From NCBI GenBank assembly GCA_022824145.1, contig JAJEAY010000271.1, forward strand, positions 1-64,000: 64,000 bases of DNA. Reading direction: 5' to 3'. The stretch's first letter is position 1. Every line of letters starts with the position of its first letter. The notes beneath the pieces are model-generated. The model was not told where the DNA came from and made no database searches. It saw nothing but the letters and a program-made list of their open reading frames with translations. This DNA comes from Rhodobacter sp. (lineage in GTDB: Bacteria > Pseudomonadota > Alphaproteobacteria > Rhodobacterales > Rhodobacteraceae). A program made the position numbers and the translations under genes. Below, in pieces: positions 17,829 through 27,342 of this stretch.

Positions 17829-18000
17829 TCACCTGGTCACCAGGGTGTAGTTCCATTCGCCGTGGAAGCCGTCGTGGCGAATGTTCAGGCCCTTCATCTG
17901 TTCGTCGGAGACCTTGACGCCGAGAGGATACTCATTGTCATCGATCCCCGACCGGATCTTCAGGCCAGTGTCGACGGCTGCATAGAACGGCGGGAAATCA
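17829..18000 (-). pseudogene. ISAzo13-type transposase, C-terminal remnant
   Basis: The minus strand encodes about 55 residues containing IRSGIDDNEYPLGVKVSDEQ, LNIRHDGFHGEWNY and a stop, which is the conserved C-terminal signature of ISAzo13-family (Rhodopirellula-type) transposases. The upstream frame turns into the complement of an IS110 fragment, so the rest of this transposase has been lost. Confidence 0.7.
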
Positions 18001-18042
18001 GAACGTTCTGATTTCACGCCGTTTTGAATCGCCGCCGACAGG

Positions 18043-18788
18043 GCATCGAGCACTTGGTGCGGATGGGCTGGTTCCAGCCAGTCCACTGCAAGTCGGTCGC
18101 GTCCCTGGAGAAGCGGGCTCTTCTGCGCTCGCGCAACGCGCTTGTGGAAGGCATCATACGGCTGGAGCTTTCGTAGCGCGGCATCCTCCGCAACTTCGGC
18201 CTGAAGCTCGGCCGGGTGTCGAAGGGCCGCTGGGAGGAAAGGGTCCGGGAACTGGCCTCGGTCAACGCGATGCTGTCGGACGCGGTCGCGCCGGTCCAGC
18301 GGCTGCGCAGGCAGATGCGCGACGAACCGGCCATGACTGCGAAGAGGATCAGGAGCCTCGCCATGTCGGCCGACACGTGCCGGCGGCTGATGACGATGCC
18401 GGGCACGGGCCCGGTCAAGGCGCTGGCCTTCGTCACCGCGGTCGACGACCCGGTTCGGTTCCGAAGGGCCAGGGACATAGGCGTCTGGGCGGGGCTGACG
18501 CCGAAGCGGAGCCAGTCGGGGGAGCGTGACGTGTCGGGTGGGATCACGAGGATCGGCGATGCCGCCCTGCGCACGGCGCTCTTCCAAGCCGCCACGTCGA
18601 TGCTGAACGGCACGAGGAAGATGAACTGGCTGAAAGTCTGGGCGCTGCGTCTGGCGGCGAAGAGTGGCAGGAAGCGCGCCACGACCGCGCTGGCCCGGCG
18701 CATGGGCGTGATGCTTCTCCGGTTGTGGATGGACGGGACGGAGTTCCGGTTCAGCCGGGATCAGGCGATGGCGCCTGGTCCGGCATGA
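18043..18788 (+). pseudogene. IS110-family transposase, 5'-truncated with in-frame TAG
   Basis: Reading from about 18043, GIEHLVRMGWFQPVH, then ALLRSRNALVEGIIRLELS, a TAG at 18174-18176, and RGILRNFGLKLG are IS110 central-region residues. The frame then gives the transposase_20 domain: MTMPGTGPVKALAFVTAV (from about 18396), AGLTPKRSQSGERDVSGGIT and GDAALRTALFQAA. The N-terminal DEDD catalytic domain is missing, so this is dead. It sits against the ISAzo13 remnant, giving a nested scar. Confidence 0.8.
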
Positions 18789-19411
18789 GCGTGGCTGCAA
18801 CGGATCCGCAGCCCGTGACGAGGAGGGAAGGAACGGGTCCCGGCGGCCCGCCCACGGACGTCCCCTTGCCGGGACGCGGTCTCCGATGATGTCGCGGATG
18901 TCCTCGTTGCCGAACGGCGCTGTCGCGTTCGAGCGCGCAGGTCAACAGACGCTCGGGGACCGGACTGGACCAAGCATCATGCAGGCGGCCGACGAGCCGA
19001 CCGCGGACGGAGGGAAGATGCCCGGCAGCGGACGTGATGTGGACCTTTCCTGGAACGTGGAGACGAGGCCTTGAACGAAACCTGACATGCACCGCCCCTC
19101 CGAGGGTTGCTTGGTTCGCCTCGCCGGACTCTTGCGGTCGCTCCGGCGAACCAGGCAACCCTCGGCTCCGGACCAAACGCCAACGCCGCTCCCGACATGA
19201 ACGCCGCGCCCCTTGCCGCCGGCGCCGGGGGCAGTCCTGTCGGGTTCGGGCTTCGTGGCCGCTCATGTACAGGAATCGGTGCTTGACGTCGGGGCCCCAT
19301 TACGGAAGGACGTCTGAAGTTGCGTTTCGCAGGCACGCGCATATTCGGACATTTGTTGAAAGCGGAAAGAAGCCAGTAGTGACGCGTTATCATAGTCCGT
19401 GCGTTACCGCT
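18789..19411. other. Gene-less stretch downstream of the IS110 remnant
   Basis: No recognisable gene on either strand; the frames seen are low-complexity Arg/Pro/Ala sequence. It holds one strong hairpin at 19101-19164. The part before the hairpin is probably IS110 3' non-coding DNA. The final part borders the convergent end of the ABC transporter operon. Confidence 0.45.
19101..19164. repeat. Long imperfect hairpin (20-bp arms)
   Basis: Arms CGAGGGTTGCTTGGTTCGCC (19101-19120) and GGCGAACCAGGCAACCCTCG (19145-19164) pair at 19 of 20 positions around a 24-base loop. There is no T-tract after it, so it does not look like a simple terminator. It lies 313 bases after the IS110 frame. Confidence 0.75.
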
Positions 19412-21034
19412 TCACGCGTTAAGGCGCTTCTCCAACCATCCGGCATCCATCTCCGGGACCGAATTGAGGAGTTCGCGTGTATAATCCTGTTGAGGGTCGT
19501 TGAGCACTGCGGACACTTTGCCGCGTTCGACTATGAGGCCGTTCTGCATGACTATCACATCGTCTGCGATTGCTCGCACGGTCTGAATGTCGTGGGTTAT
19601 GAACATATAAGATACGCCAAACTGACCCTGAATCCGGTCGAGCAGTTTCAGCATCCCTTCCGCCACAACCTGATCAAGGGCCGAAGTCACCTCATCACAG
19701 ATGATCAGATCCGGTTCGGCGGCAAGCGCGCGGGCGATGCCGATGCGTTGCTTCTGGCCGCCCGAAAGGCTGGGCGGGTAGCGGTTGATAAACTCGCCCG
19801 GATCCATCTCGATCATCCGCAGCAGCTCACAGATCCGGTCGCGTTTCGCTTTGCCCGACAGCCCGAGATACTGCGCAACCGGACGCCCAAGGATGTCGCC
19901 GACCCGCTTTCTCGGGTTAAGTGCGGTTTCGGCCATCTGGTAGATCATCTGGATTCGGCGCAGCTCGGGCAGGTCGCGCCTGCGAAAGTCCGGATGTAAG
20001 GGTTGGCCGTCAAGGAGCATCTCTCCCTTCCTGAGAGGCAGCAGGCCTGTCAGACAACGGGCCGCAGTGGATTTCCCGCTGCCCGACTCGCCGACGACGG
20101 CGAGGGTTCGGCGGGGATACACATCAAAGCTGATGTCGTGCAGGATATCGTGGGTGCCATACCCTGCCGTCACGTATTTCAAGGAAACCAGCGGCACAGC
20201 GTCCTTGGACGGTACGGCCTGCGCGGTCTTTCGGAATTTGCGTACCGCCCAGAGGGTCTTGGTGTAGTCGGCCTGGGGCGCAGACAGCATTTGGCGGGTT
20301 TCAGCCTCTTCGACCTCGCGGCCATAGCGCAATACTTTGATGCGATCAGCCATTTGGGCGACCACGGCCAGATCGTGACTGATGTATAGCGCCGCGGTAT
20401 CGTATTCGCGCACGATGTTCCGGATCGTGCCAAGCACCTGGATCTGAGTCGTCACGTCCAGCGCGGTGGTCGGTTCGTCAAAGATGATCAGGTCAGGTCG
20501 GCAAGCCATTGCCATTGCCGTCATGGCCCGCTGCAGCTGCCCGCCCGAAACCTGGTGCGGGTAGCGGAATCCGATTTCCCGAGGAGTTGGAAGCCGCATC
20601 TTTTCGTAAAGGGCAACAGCGTCATTCTGGGCTTCCTTGCGGGATTTCAGGCCAAAGCGGACGGGCGATTCACAGTACTGCCGCATCAGCGTGTAGGCCG
20701 GGTTGAAAGCGGCGGCGGCGGACTGGGCGACATAGGCGATGCGGCTGCCGCGCAGGCGACGCAGGGAACGTTCATTCAGACCCACCAAGTCCCGCCCGTC
20801 GAACCGGACCGAGCCTCCGCTGATCCGGCAGCCATCTCGGGAAAAGCCCATCGCTGCGAGGCCGATCGTTGATTTGCCCGCGCCAGACTCTCCAATCAGA
20901 CCCAGCACCTCGCCGCGATGCAGATCAAGATCGACGTTTTGCACTATGCCGGTCCAGACCTCGTTGATCCGGCCTTCCAGCTTCAGGCCGCAGATTTGCA
21001 GAAGCGGTGGTGTTGATGTTTGTGGGCCGCTCAC
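19412..21034 (-). CDS. Peptide-type ABC transporter, fused dual ATP-binding protein (DppD-DppF type)
   Basis: A 540-residue protein with two complete ATPase domains. First: Walker [10 protein letters not shown] (residues about 48-56), signature SGGQLQRAM, Walker [15 protein letters not shown]. Second: Walker [10 protein letters not shown] (about 314-322), signature [10 protein letters not shown], Walker [14 protein letters not shown]. Most dipeptide/oligopeptide systems use two separate ATPases; this fused form is common in alphaproteobacteria. It is the last gene of a minus-strand operon (binding protein, two permeases, ATPase), five bases after the DppC-like gene. The second Walker B has Glu-Val rather than Glu-Pro, a tolerated change. 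Confidence 0.92.
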   Translation of the reverse strand: MSGPQTSTPPLLQICGLKLEGRINEVWTGIVQNVDLDLHRGEVLGLIGESGAGKSTIGLAAMGFSRDGCRISGGSVRFDGRDLVGLNERSLRRLRGSRIAYVAQSAAAAFNPAYTLMRQYCESPVRFGLKSRKEAQNDAVALYEKMRLPTPREIGFRYPHQVSGGQLQRAMTAMAMACRPDLIIFDEPTTALDVTTQIQVLGTIRNIVREYDTAALYISHDLAVVAQMADRIKVLRYGREVEEAETRQMLSAPQADYTKTLWAVRKFRKTAQAVPSKDAVPLVSLKYVTAGYGTHDILHDISFDVYPRRTLAVVGESGSGKSTAARCLTGLLPLRKGEMLLDGQPLHPDFRRRDLPELRRIQMIYQMAETALNPRKRVGDILGRPVAQYLGLSGKAKRDRICELLRMIEMDPGEFINRYPPSLSGGQKQRIGIARALAAEPDLIICDEVTSALDQVVAEGMLKLLDRIQGQFGVSYMFITHDIQTVRAIADDVIVMQNGLIVERGKVSAVLNDPQQDYTRELLNSVPEMDAGWLEKRLNA

Positions 21035-21039
21035 ACAGC

Positions 21040-21864
21040 TTACTCCTGCAGTCCGCTGGCGCGGAACAGCATCCAGTCGACCACGAAATTGACCGCCACG
21101 GTCAGAAGGCCGATCGCGGCGGCGGGCAGAAGCGGCGTGATATCGCCAAACGTGATCAGCGAAGAGTTTTCCCGTACCATCGAGCCCCAGTCGGCGGTGG
21201 GCGGCTGAATGCCCAGCCCCAAGAAGGAAAGTGCGGCGATCAGCAGGAAGACAAAGCAGAATCGCAGGCCGAATTCTGCGGCCAGAGGTGCGGTGATGTT
21301 CGGCAGGATTTCCGACACCAGAAGATAGGGTAGCTTCTCGCCCCGCAGGCGCGCGGATTCGAAAAAATCGAGGACCACAACATCCTTCGCTACCGCCCGG
21401 GAAAGGCGATAGACGCGGGTGGCTTCCAGAATGGCGATGACGGCGATCATGTTGAAAACGGATGTGCCAACGATGGTCAACAGCAGCAGGGCCGCGATGA
21501 AAAGCGGGATCGCCATCATCACATCAACGATCCGGCTGAGGATCTGATCGGCAATCCCGCCCAGCGTAGCGGCCATCAGGCCGAAGGCAACGCCGATAAT
21601 GAAGGTAATCACCGTGGCGGCCAGAGCGATCCCGATCGTGTTGCGGGCCCCGTAGAGAATACGGGACAACATATCGCGACCCAGATTGTCGGTGCCCAAC
21701 AAATAAGTGCTGTCCCACAGCATATACTGCTCACCGACGATCTCGTGCTCGCCAAAGGGGGCTATGAGCGGTGCGAACAGTGCTACGAATATGTACCCGC
21801 AGATCACGACAATCCCAAACCAGGCCGACAGCGGAGCTGAACGCAATGTACGAATTGCTTCCAT
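21040..21864 (-). CDS. Peptide-type ABC transporter permease, DppC-like
   Basis: A 274-residue inner-membrane permease with an N-terminal cytoplasmic start, a first membrane span (FGIVVICGYIFVALFAPLI), the segment LGTDNLGRDMLSRILYGAR typical of DppC/OppC, and the BPD_transp_1 domain. The EAA-like cytoplasmic loop is at residues about 168-197 (SARLRGEKLPYLLVSEILPN). It ends with the family's RENSSLITFGD segment before the last span. It is paired with the DppB-like gene ten bases upstream in the operon. Confidence 0.9.
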   Translation of the reverse strand: MEAIRTLRSAPLSAWFGIVVICGYIFVALFAPLIAPFGEHEIVGEQYMLWDSTYLLGTDNLGRDMLSRILYGARNTIGIALAATVITFIIGVAFGLMAATLGGIADQILSRIVDVMMAIPLFIAALLLLTIVGTSVFNMIAVIAILEATRVYRLSRAVAKDVVVLDFFESARLRGEKLPYLLVSEILPNITAPLAAEFGLRFCFVFLLIAALSFLGLGIQPPTADWGSMVRENSSLITFGDITPLLPAAAIGLLTVAVNFVVDWMLFRASGLQE

Positions 21865-21874
21865 CAGCCCGCAC

Positions 21875-22828
21875 CTATCGCCCGTGCCGCAGGCGTGGAT
21901 TGCTCAGCGTCGAGCCAATATCCGCAGCAAGATTGAGTAGGATGTAGACGCTGGCGAAAAACAGGCTGCAAGCCTGCACCACCGGGATATCGCGCTTGCC
22001 GACGGAATCGACCATCAACTGACCCAGCCCGGGGTAGACGAATATCACCTCCACCACGACGACGCCCACAACAAGCCAGGCCAGATTGATGGCGATGACG
22101 TTGATGATCGGCGCCAACGCATTGGGCAGGGCGTGAACGATGATAACGGCAGGCTTTGGGGCTCCCTTGATGTGCGCCATCTCGACATAGGCCGAGGACA
22201 GTACGTTGATCAGCGAGGCCCGCGTCATGCGCATCATGTGCGCGCTGACGACGACGGTCAGGGCCAGAGCGGGCAGGATGCTCTGGTAGATGCGCGAGCC
22301 CAGCGTTGTCGTATCGTCGATCACCACGAAAGAGGGAAAAAGGCCACTGCGCGCCAGAGTGACGATCAGCAGATAGGCGATCAGGAATTCAGGGATTGAG
22401 ATGGCCGACAGCGATATCAGGTTGATCAGCCGGTCGATAAGGGAATTGCGGTAGAGCGCTGCCACGATCCCCAGCCCCACCGCCAGCGGCACCGAGATGA
22501 CCGCAACCATGGCGGCCAGGAAAAGGGTGTTTTCGGTACGACCGCCCATGATCTCGACAATGTCACGGCCGTTGGCATAAGAGACACCCAGTTCACCCTG
22601 CACGATGTTGCCCAGCCACACAAAGTAGCGCTCGACCGGCGGCCGGTCGAGCCCAAGCTCGCGGCGTATGGCAGCGATGGTTTCTTCGGTGGCTTCCTGG
22701 CCGAGGGTTGCCTCGGCCAGATCACCGGGCAGGAACTCCACCGCGGCAAAGATCGCCATCGACACGGCAAGCAAGGTCAGGATACCCAGCAGCAACCGTT
22801 GGAGTATCAGCTTTGCCGCCGGGTTCAT
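21875..22828 (-). CDS. Peptide-type ABC transporter permease, DppB-like
   Basis: A 317-residue permease with the DppB N-terminal span (LILQRLLLGILTLLAVSM), the periplasmic loop ending RRELGLDRPPVERYFVWLG, and a six-span core. The EAA loop MAHIKGAPKPAVIIVHALPN is at residues about 224-243 and a C-terminal VYPGLGQLMVDSV segment follows. It is the first permease gene of the operon, 42 bases after the binding-protein gene. Confidence 0.9.
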   Translation of the reverse strand: MNPAAKLILQRLLLGILTLLAVSMAIFAAVEFLPGDLAEATLGQEATEETIAAIRRELGLDRPPVERYFVWLGNIVQGELGVSYANGRDIVEIMGGRTENTLFLAAMVAVISVPLAVGLGIVAALYRNSLIDRLINLISLSAISIPEFLIAYLLIVTLARSGLFPSFVVIDDTTTLGSRIYQSILPALALTVVVSAHMMRMTRASLINVLSSAYVEMAHIKGAPKPAVIIVHALPNALAPIINVIAINLAWLVVGVVVVEVIFVYPGLGQLMVDSVGKRDIPVVQACSLFFASVYILLNLAADIGSTLSNPRLRHGR

Positions 22829-22870
22829 CCTAAATTTGCCACCTGTCTTACGTGCGTTGTGTCATCTCGA

Positions 22871-24415
22871 TTATGCGAACCACCAGCGTTCGATCAACAA
22901 GTTACTGTCCATCTCCGAGACCGTGCCGACCTGGCCATGGGCCAGCTTATCGTTGTGTGCTTCCACATGGTTCGTGAAGAGTGGGGCGATCACACCACCA
23001 TCGTCGCTGATCAGGCGCTGCATCTCGCCATACATCTCGCGGCGCTTAGCTTCATCCAGTTCAGTACGGGCGGCGATCAGCAGCTCGTCGAAACGAGAAT
23101 TGCTCCACTGGGTCGCGTTCCAGGGCACTCCACTCAGGTAGGAGGAGGAGAGAATCCAGTCCTCAGTGGCCCGGCCGGACGAATAGCTCGCGCAGAGCGG
23201 GCGTTTGCGCCAGATGTCGCTCCAGTACCCGTCGCCGGGAACGCGGTCGACCTCAACCGTGATCCCGGCGAGCGCGGCGGCTTCCTTGTAAAGGACCGCC
23301 ATGTCGACGGCTCCGGCAAAAGCACCGTCCGACGTGGCCAGTTTCACCTTCAGACTGTCAAGACCAGCCTCTTTCAGGTGGAACTTGGCCTTGTCCGGGT
23401 CATAGGGACGCTGTGGGATGTCGGGGTCGTGGTACCGATTGGCCGGGCCGATGGGCTGATCATTGCCGATCAGGCCATGCCCCACCAGAACCTTGTCCAG
23501 CATCGCCTGCCTATCAACCGCGTATTTCATTGCCAGACGCACATTGTTGTCCGTGTATGGATCCTGGGTAGTGATCATCTGGAACATGAAGTGCTTGGTG
23601 CCGGGTTGTTCGTTGATGACGACACCGGGCGCCGCGGATAGGCGTTTCAGCGTCTTCAAATCGGCCTGCGCGATGAAATCCACGCCTCCCGACAGCAACG
23701 CATTCGAGCGAGCCGAAGCATCGGTCATGTTGATCAGTTCGATCGAGTCGAAATGTGCACGATTGTCGCCCTTGAAATAGTTTGGGTTGCGCTTGGCCAC
23801 GGCGCGCACACCTGGCTCGAAGCTTTCGATGACGTAACCGCCGGTTCCGACGCCCTCGCCAATGGCGTCCTCTGGCATGATGCACAGGTGATAGTCGAAC
23901 AGAAGGAACGCAAAATCCGCGTTGCCGCCCGTCAGGGTGAAGACGACGGTATGGTCGTCTGGTGATTCGATTTTCTCGATCGGGTCAACGATCTGCTTGA
24001 TCGGCGACTTGGAGTCCTCTCCGCGATGGTGATCGACCGACGCGATCACATCGGCGGAGGAGAGCGACTTGCCATTATGGAATTCTACTCCCTTGCGCAG
24101 GTTGAAGGTCCACACCCGCGCATCGTTTGACGCGTCCCAGCTTTCGGCGAGGCCGCCAACGACATTGCCGTCTGCGTCCACTTCCGTCAGGCGGCTATAG
24201 ATAGCCCCGGCGCCCAGTACCGACATGAACAGATCGCTGAACGTGATCGGATCGAAGCTGTCCCCGGTATGCCCCCCGGGAATCGCTGCACGGAAATGGC
24301 CCCCTTTCTGCGGCGCGGCCTGCGCGATCGATCCGGCAAACGGCCCGGCGCCAAGTGCCAGAGCTGCGGCACTGGTTGTTTTCAAAAGTCCTCGTCTGTT
24401 GATCAGACCTGACAT
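22871..24415 (-). CDS. Peptide-type ABC transporter periplasmic binding protein (SBP family 5)
   Basis: A 514-residue family-5 solute-binding protein. The start at 24415 is preferred over a longer frame because TTGGAGG stands eight bases upstream and the resulting N-terminus is a Tat-type signal (NRRGLLKTTSAAALALGAG). The mature protein shows the usual family features: AESWDASNDARVWTFNLRKG (residues about 75-94), LMKYAVDRQ-like region (RLAMKYAVDRQAML) and a C-terminal lobe rich in aromatic residues. Substrate is unknown: family members carry peptides, sugars, opines or other solutes, and the neighbouring catabolic genes suggest a small organic substrate, not peptides. Confidence 0.9.
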   Translation of the reverse strand: MSGLINRRGLLKTTSAAALALGAGPFAGSIAQAAPQKGGHFRAAIPGGHTGDSFDPITFSDLFMSVLGAGAIYSRLTEVDADGNVVGGLAESWDASNDARVWTFNLRKGVEFHNGKSLSSADVIASVDHHRGEDSKSPIKQIVDPIEKIESPDDHTVVFTLTGGNADFAFLLFDYHLCIMPEDAIGEGVGTGGYVIESFEPGVRAVAKRNPNYFKGDNRAHFDSIELINMTDASARSNALLSGGVDFIAQADLKTLKRLSAAPGVVINEQPGTKHFMFQMITTQDPYTDNNVRLAMKYAVDRQAMLDKVLVGHGLIGNDQPIGPANRYHDPDIPQRPYDPDKAKFHLKEAGLDSLKVKLATSDGAFAGAVDMAVLYKEAAALAGITVEVDRVPGDGYWSDIWRKRPLCASYSSGRATEDWILSSSYLSGVPWNATQWSNSRFDELLIAARTELDEAKRREMYGEMQRLISDDGGVIAPLFTNHVEAHNDKLAHGQVGTVSEMDSNLLIERWWFA

Positions 24416-24447
24416 GATATCATCCTCCAAGTTGGTTCGTGTGTCGT

Positions 24448-25407
24448 TCATTTGGCCGATTTCTGTTTTTCCCAGAAATCTAGGACGTCTTTTCCATCCA
24501 TCATCTTGTTCGGAAAACCATCGCACCGGAGTTCAACTCCGGTTGCGTCTTCCATCATCTTCACCACATGCGGGGTCCAGGCATCCGCGCCGTATTTCGC
24601 CTTGGCCTCAAGAAACATCTGATCCATCAGACCGGTGAATTTCAAAGGCACATCGTATTCGCGTCCCAGTTGCATCATCAGGCCCAAGTCCTTGCAGGCC
24701 AGTTCCAGCGTGAATGAGGTATCGAAACTGCCGTTCAGCACCACCGGTGCGACGCTTTCGAACTCAACGCTGTTGCCTGAGCCGGCCTGAATGGCCCGAT
24801 AGGATGCCGCCAAGTCCAGGCCCGCACGCTTTGCCAGAATCAGCCCTTCGCCAAGGCTGATCAGATTCACAAAGGCCATCATGTTTGTGATGACCTTCAA
24901 TGTGGATGCGGTGCCGATCCCCCCGAGATGAAAGTTCATGCCGCCGAACGCCTCGATTGCCCCCTGATGACGCTGCAGGTCAGCTTCATGCCCCCCCAGC
25001 AATACCGTAATTTCGCCGCGTTCGGCCCGGTGGACACCGCCTGTGACCGGCGCTTCGATCGTGCCCACACCGCAAGATTGTGCCAGGTCGGCAACGCGCA
25101 ACAGCTCGTCTACCTCTGTCGTGCTGGTTTCGATCCACACACTGCCGGGCGGCATCGCTGACAAAGCGCCGTCAGGTCCCGTCATGACCTTGGTCGATAT
25201 CCCGGGCGATGTCAGACAGGTGATCAGGCCGTCAACGCCGCGCGCCACTTCGGGCGGGCTGTCGCACCATGTTGCGCCGCGATTGATCAGCTCTTCGGCG
25301 CGGGTGCGATCCAGATCATGCACTTGCAGCTGGAATCCGGCTTCCAGAAGATTGGACGCAATCTTGCCGCCAAGGTTTCCGAGGCCGATCATACCGTAAA
25401 GCATCAT
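24448..25407 (-). CDS. NAD-dependent beta-hydroxyacid dehydrogenase (6PGDH-like / HIBADH family)
   Basis: A 319-residue dehydrogenase. The Rossmann motif GLGNLGGKIASNLLEAGF is at residues about 7-24, the substrate-binding APVTGGVHRAERG at about 120-132, and the catalytic Lys in STLKVITNMM at about 172-181. The C-terminal helical domain contains the CKDLGLMM segment. Family members oxidise 3-hydroxyisobutyrate, tartronate semialdehyde or similar hydroxyacids. ATG 25407 (MMLYGMIG) is chosen because AGGGAC lies just upstream. It is the promoter-proximal gene of the minus-strand operon, 32 bases before the binding-protein gene, so it probably acts on a product of the imported solute. Confidence 0.87.
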   Translation of the reverse strand: MMLYGMIGLGNLGGKIASNLLEAGFQLQVHDLDRTRAEELINRGATWCDSPPEVARGVDGLITCLTSPGISTKVMTGPDGALSAMPPGSVWIETSTTEVDELLRVADLAQSCGVGTIEAPVTGGVHRAERGEITVLLGGHEADLQRHQGAIEAFGGMNFHLGGIGTASTLKVITNMMAFVNLISLGEGLILAKRAGLDLAASYRAIQAGSGNSVEFESVAPVVLNGSFDTSFTLELACKDLGLMMQLGREYDVPLKFTGLMDQMFLEAKAKYGADAWTPHVVKMMEDATGVELRCDGFPNKMMDGKDVLDFWEKQKSAK

Positions 25408-25562
25408 AGGTCCCTTTTGAAAGGTCAAACCAACGGACCTTGCCTAGAACAGAGAGACCATATAGAGGGCGGGGTCGATCAGTCCAACTAAGCTTTTTCC
25501 GCTTTGGCCCCAAGTTTTTTGATCCATTGATGCTTTACAAGTAACCAAGTTCAGCGTTCTAA

Positions 25563-25659
25563 GAGGCTGACCTATAGGTCCGGCTGATATGCAGTATATT
25601 GTAGATTTATATCATGACTCCCCTTAGTGGTGCTATATATGGTATTTTGAGTCAGCCTC
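25563..25659. mobile_element. MITE-like element (97 bp) with 9-bp inverted ends and TAA target duplication
   Basis: The ends are GAGGCTGAC (25563-25571) and GTCAGCCTC (25651-25659), a perfect 9-bp inverted repeat. Both sides are flanked by TAA (25560-25562 and 25660-25662), a 3-bp duplication typical of IS5-family (IS1031/IS427-like) transposition. The interior is AT-rich and non-coding. It lies between two divergent genes. Confidence 0.72.
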
Positions 25660-25753
25660 TAAGATCGCAAATTCAGAAAGGGATTTCCGATTTCACGACC
25701 GGACCAAACCAAAACGGCATTTACGGCGGTCACTGACCAGCGGGCACGGCACG

Positions 25754-27342
25754 ATGGAGAATTATGATTTCATCATTGTAGGCGCTGTTTTGGCCGGGTG
25801 CGTCTTGGCGCATCAGCTTTGCGATGATGCCCGCAACCGGGTTCTGGTTCTGAAAAGCGGACCAACGGACAAACTTCCTTACGTCAAAATTCCACTTGGA
25901 TACGGTCTGTTGTTTCAAGATGATGAGCGGAACTACCGGTTTAAGACTGTGTCCGAAGCCGGATTGATGGACCGCCGTCTTAATTGTCCGCGTCGCCGGG
26001 TTATGGGTGGGTCAGGGTCGATCAATGCGCTGATCTGGTGCCGTGGGATGCCGTCAGACTATGACGGGTGGCAGACCCATGGCTGCGGATGGTCGGACGA
26101 AAAAACGGTATTCGAGGCGCTTGAGACGCGATCCACTGGAATGGCGATCACCAATCCCGTTGCGCTGCGGAATCGTTTCACGCTGCATTTCGCAGCTGCC
26201 ATGGCGGAACTCGGGTATCCGGCGGACGCCGATTTCAATGGGATCGAGCCGGAAGGAGCCGGGTTTTACCGGATCACTACCCGCAATGGTCGCCGGTGGT
26301 CCAGCGCAAACGCGTTCCTGCGCCCTGCGGTGGCCGCCCGTTGTGTCCGGTTGATCACATCCGCCCCGATAAACAGGGTTATCTTGAAGGATGGCCGGGC
26401 GGTGGGTGTGTCATACGTCCGGCACGGATCCGAATCCATTGCCATGGCCCGACAGGCAGTTGTCATGGCGGCCGGTGCCATTCAAACGCCGCAGATTCTG
26501 CAAGTGTCCGGGATCGGTGATGGTGGCTATCTGCGCCGCATCGGAATTCCGGTACGATTGCACAACCCAAATGTTGAGCAGCATCTGCAAGACCATCTGG
26601 CGGTGGGCTATTACTTTCGCACACGCAAGCCGACGTTGAATGGGCACCTGCATTCTCTGTCAGGCAAGGTGAAACAGGCTCTGCTGTATGCGGCAACGCA
26701 CGGTGGCCCCCTCGTAAATTCGGTGATCCAGTATGGCGGGTTCCTGCGATCTTCAGATGATCTGCAGTTCCCAAATCAGCAGTTGTATCTGAACCCGGCC
26801 ACCTATTCTATTGCACGCCGCAAGAACGGGCTCGTCATTCAACCGGATCCGTTCAACGGCTACACCCTGTCCTTTCAACCGACCCGCCCGAAAAGCCGCG
26901 AATGGGTGAAGGTCTCCAGCGCGGACATTTCCGACGGCCCGGCAATATCGCTTGGTGCGTTAACGGCAGAGACAGATCTACACGGAGTGGTCGCAGGGGC
27001 GCGGCTTGTTGGACGGCTTGCCGCGTCAAAAACGCTGCAGAAAATCACCGAAGCCCCCTCGCCAATTGCCCCACACAAATGACCGACCATGAGATCATCG
27101 ACGATTTTCGCGACCGGGCAGGATCGGATTTTCATCCCTGTGGCAGTTGCGCGATGGGTACTGATGCCGCCACGGCGGCTGTGGGGCCAAACCTTGCGGT
27201 CCACGGAACTGACGGGTTGTTCATCGCCGACGCCTCGGTGTTCCCATCGATTCCTTCAGGCAGTATCAACGCACCGACACTGATGGTCGCGCATAAAGGT
27301 GCGACACACATCCTCGAAGCCACATCAGGAGGCCCCGCATGA
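25754..27342 (+). pseudogene. GMC oxidoreductase, frameshifted and degenerate
   Basis: The first frame gives 442 residues of a glucose-methanol-choline oxidoreductase (VMGGSGSINALIWCRGMPSDYDGW; AAGAIQTPQILQVSGIG) and stops at 27082. The C-terminal FAD-domain segment SDFHPCGSCAMG and the conserved INAPTLMVAHKGA continue in another frame to 27342. The shift lies close to 27050-27080, near a run of five C. The N-terminal dinucleotide motif reads VGAVLAGC where GAGSAGC is expected, losing the second Gly. Both signs point to loss of function. Its 3' end overlaps the enolase-family gene by four bases, so the two were once an operon. Confidence 0.8.

Noticed and set aside
17829..18800. A 323-codon minus-strand frame
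   Set aside because: Most of it is the complement of the IS110 transposase fragment; only the last 55 codons are real transposase (ISAzo13) sequence.
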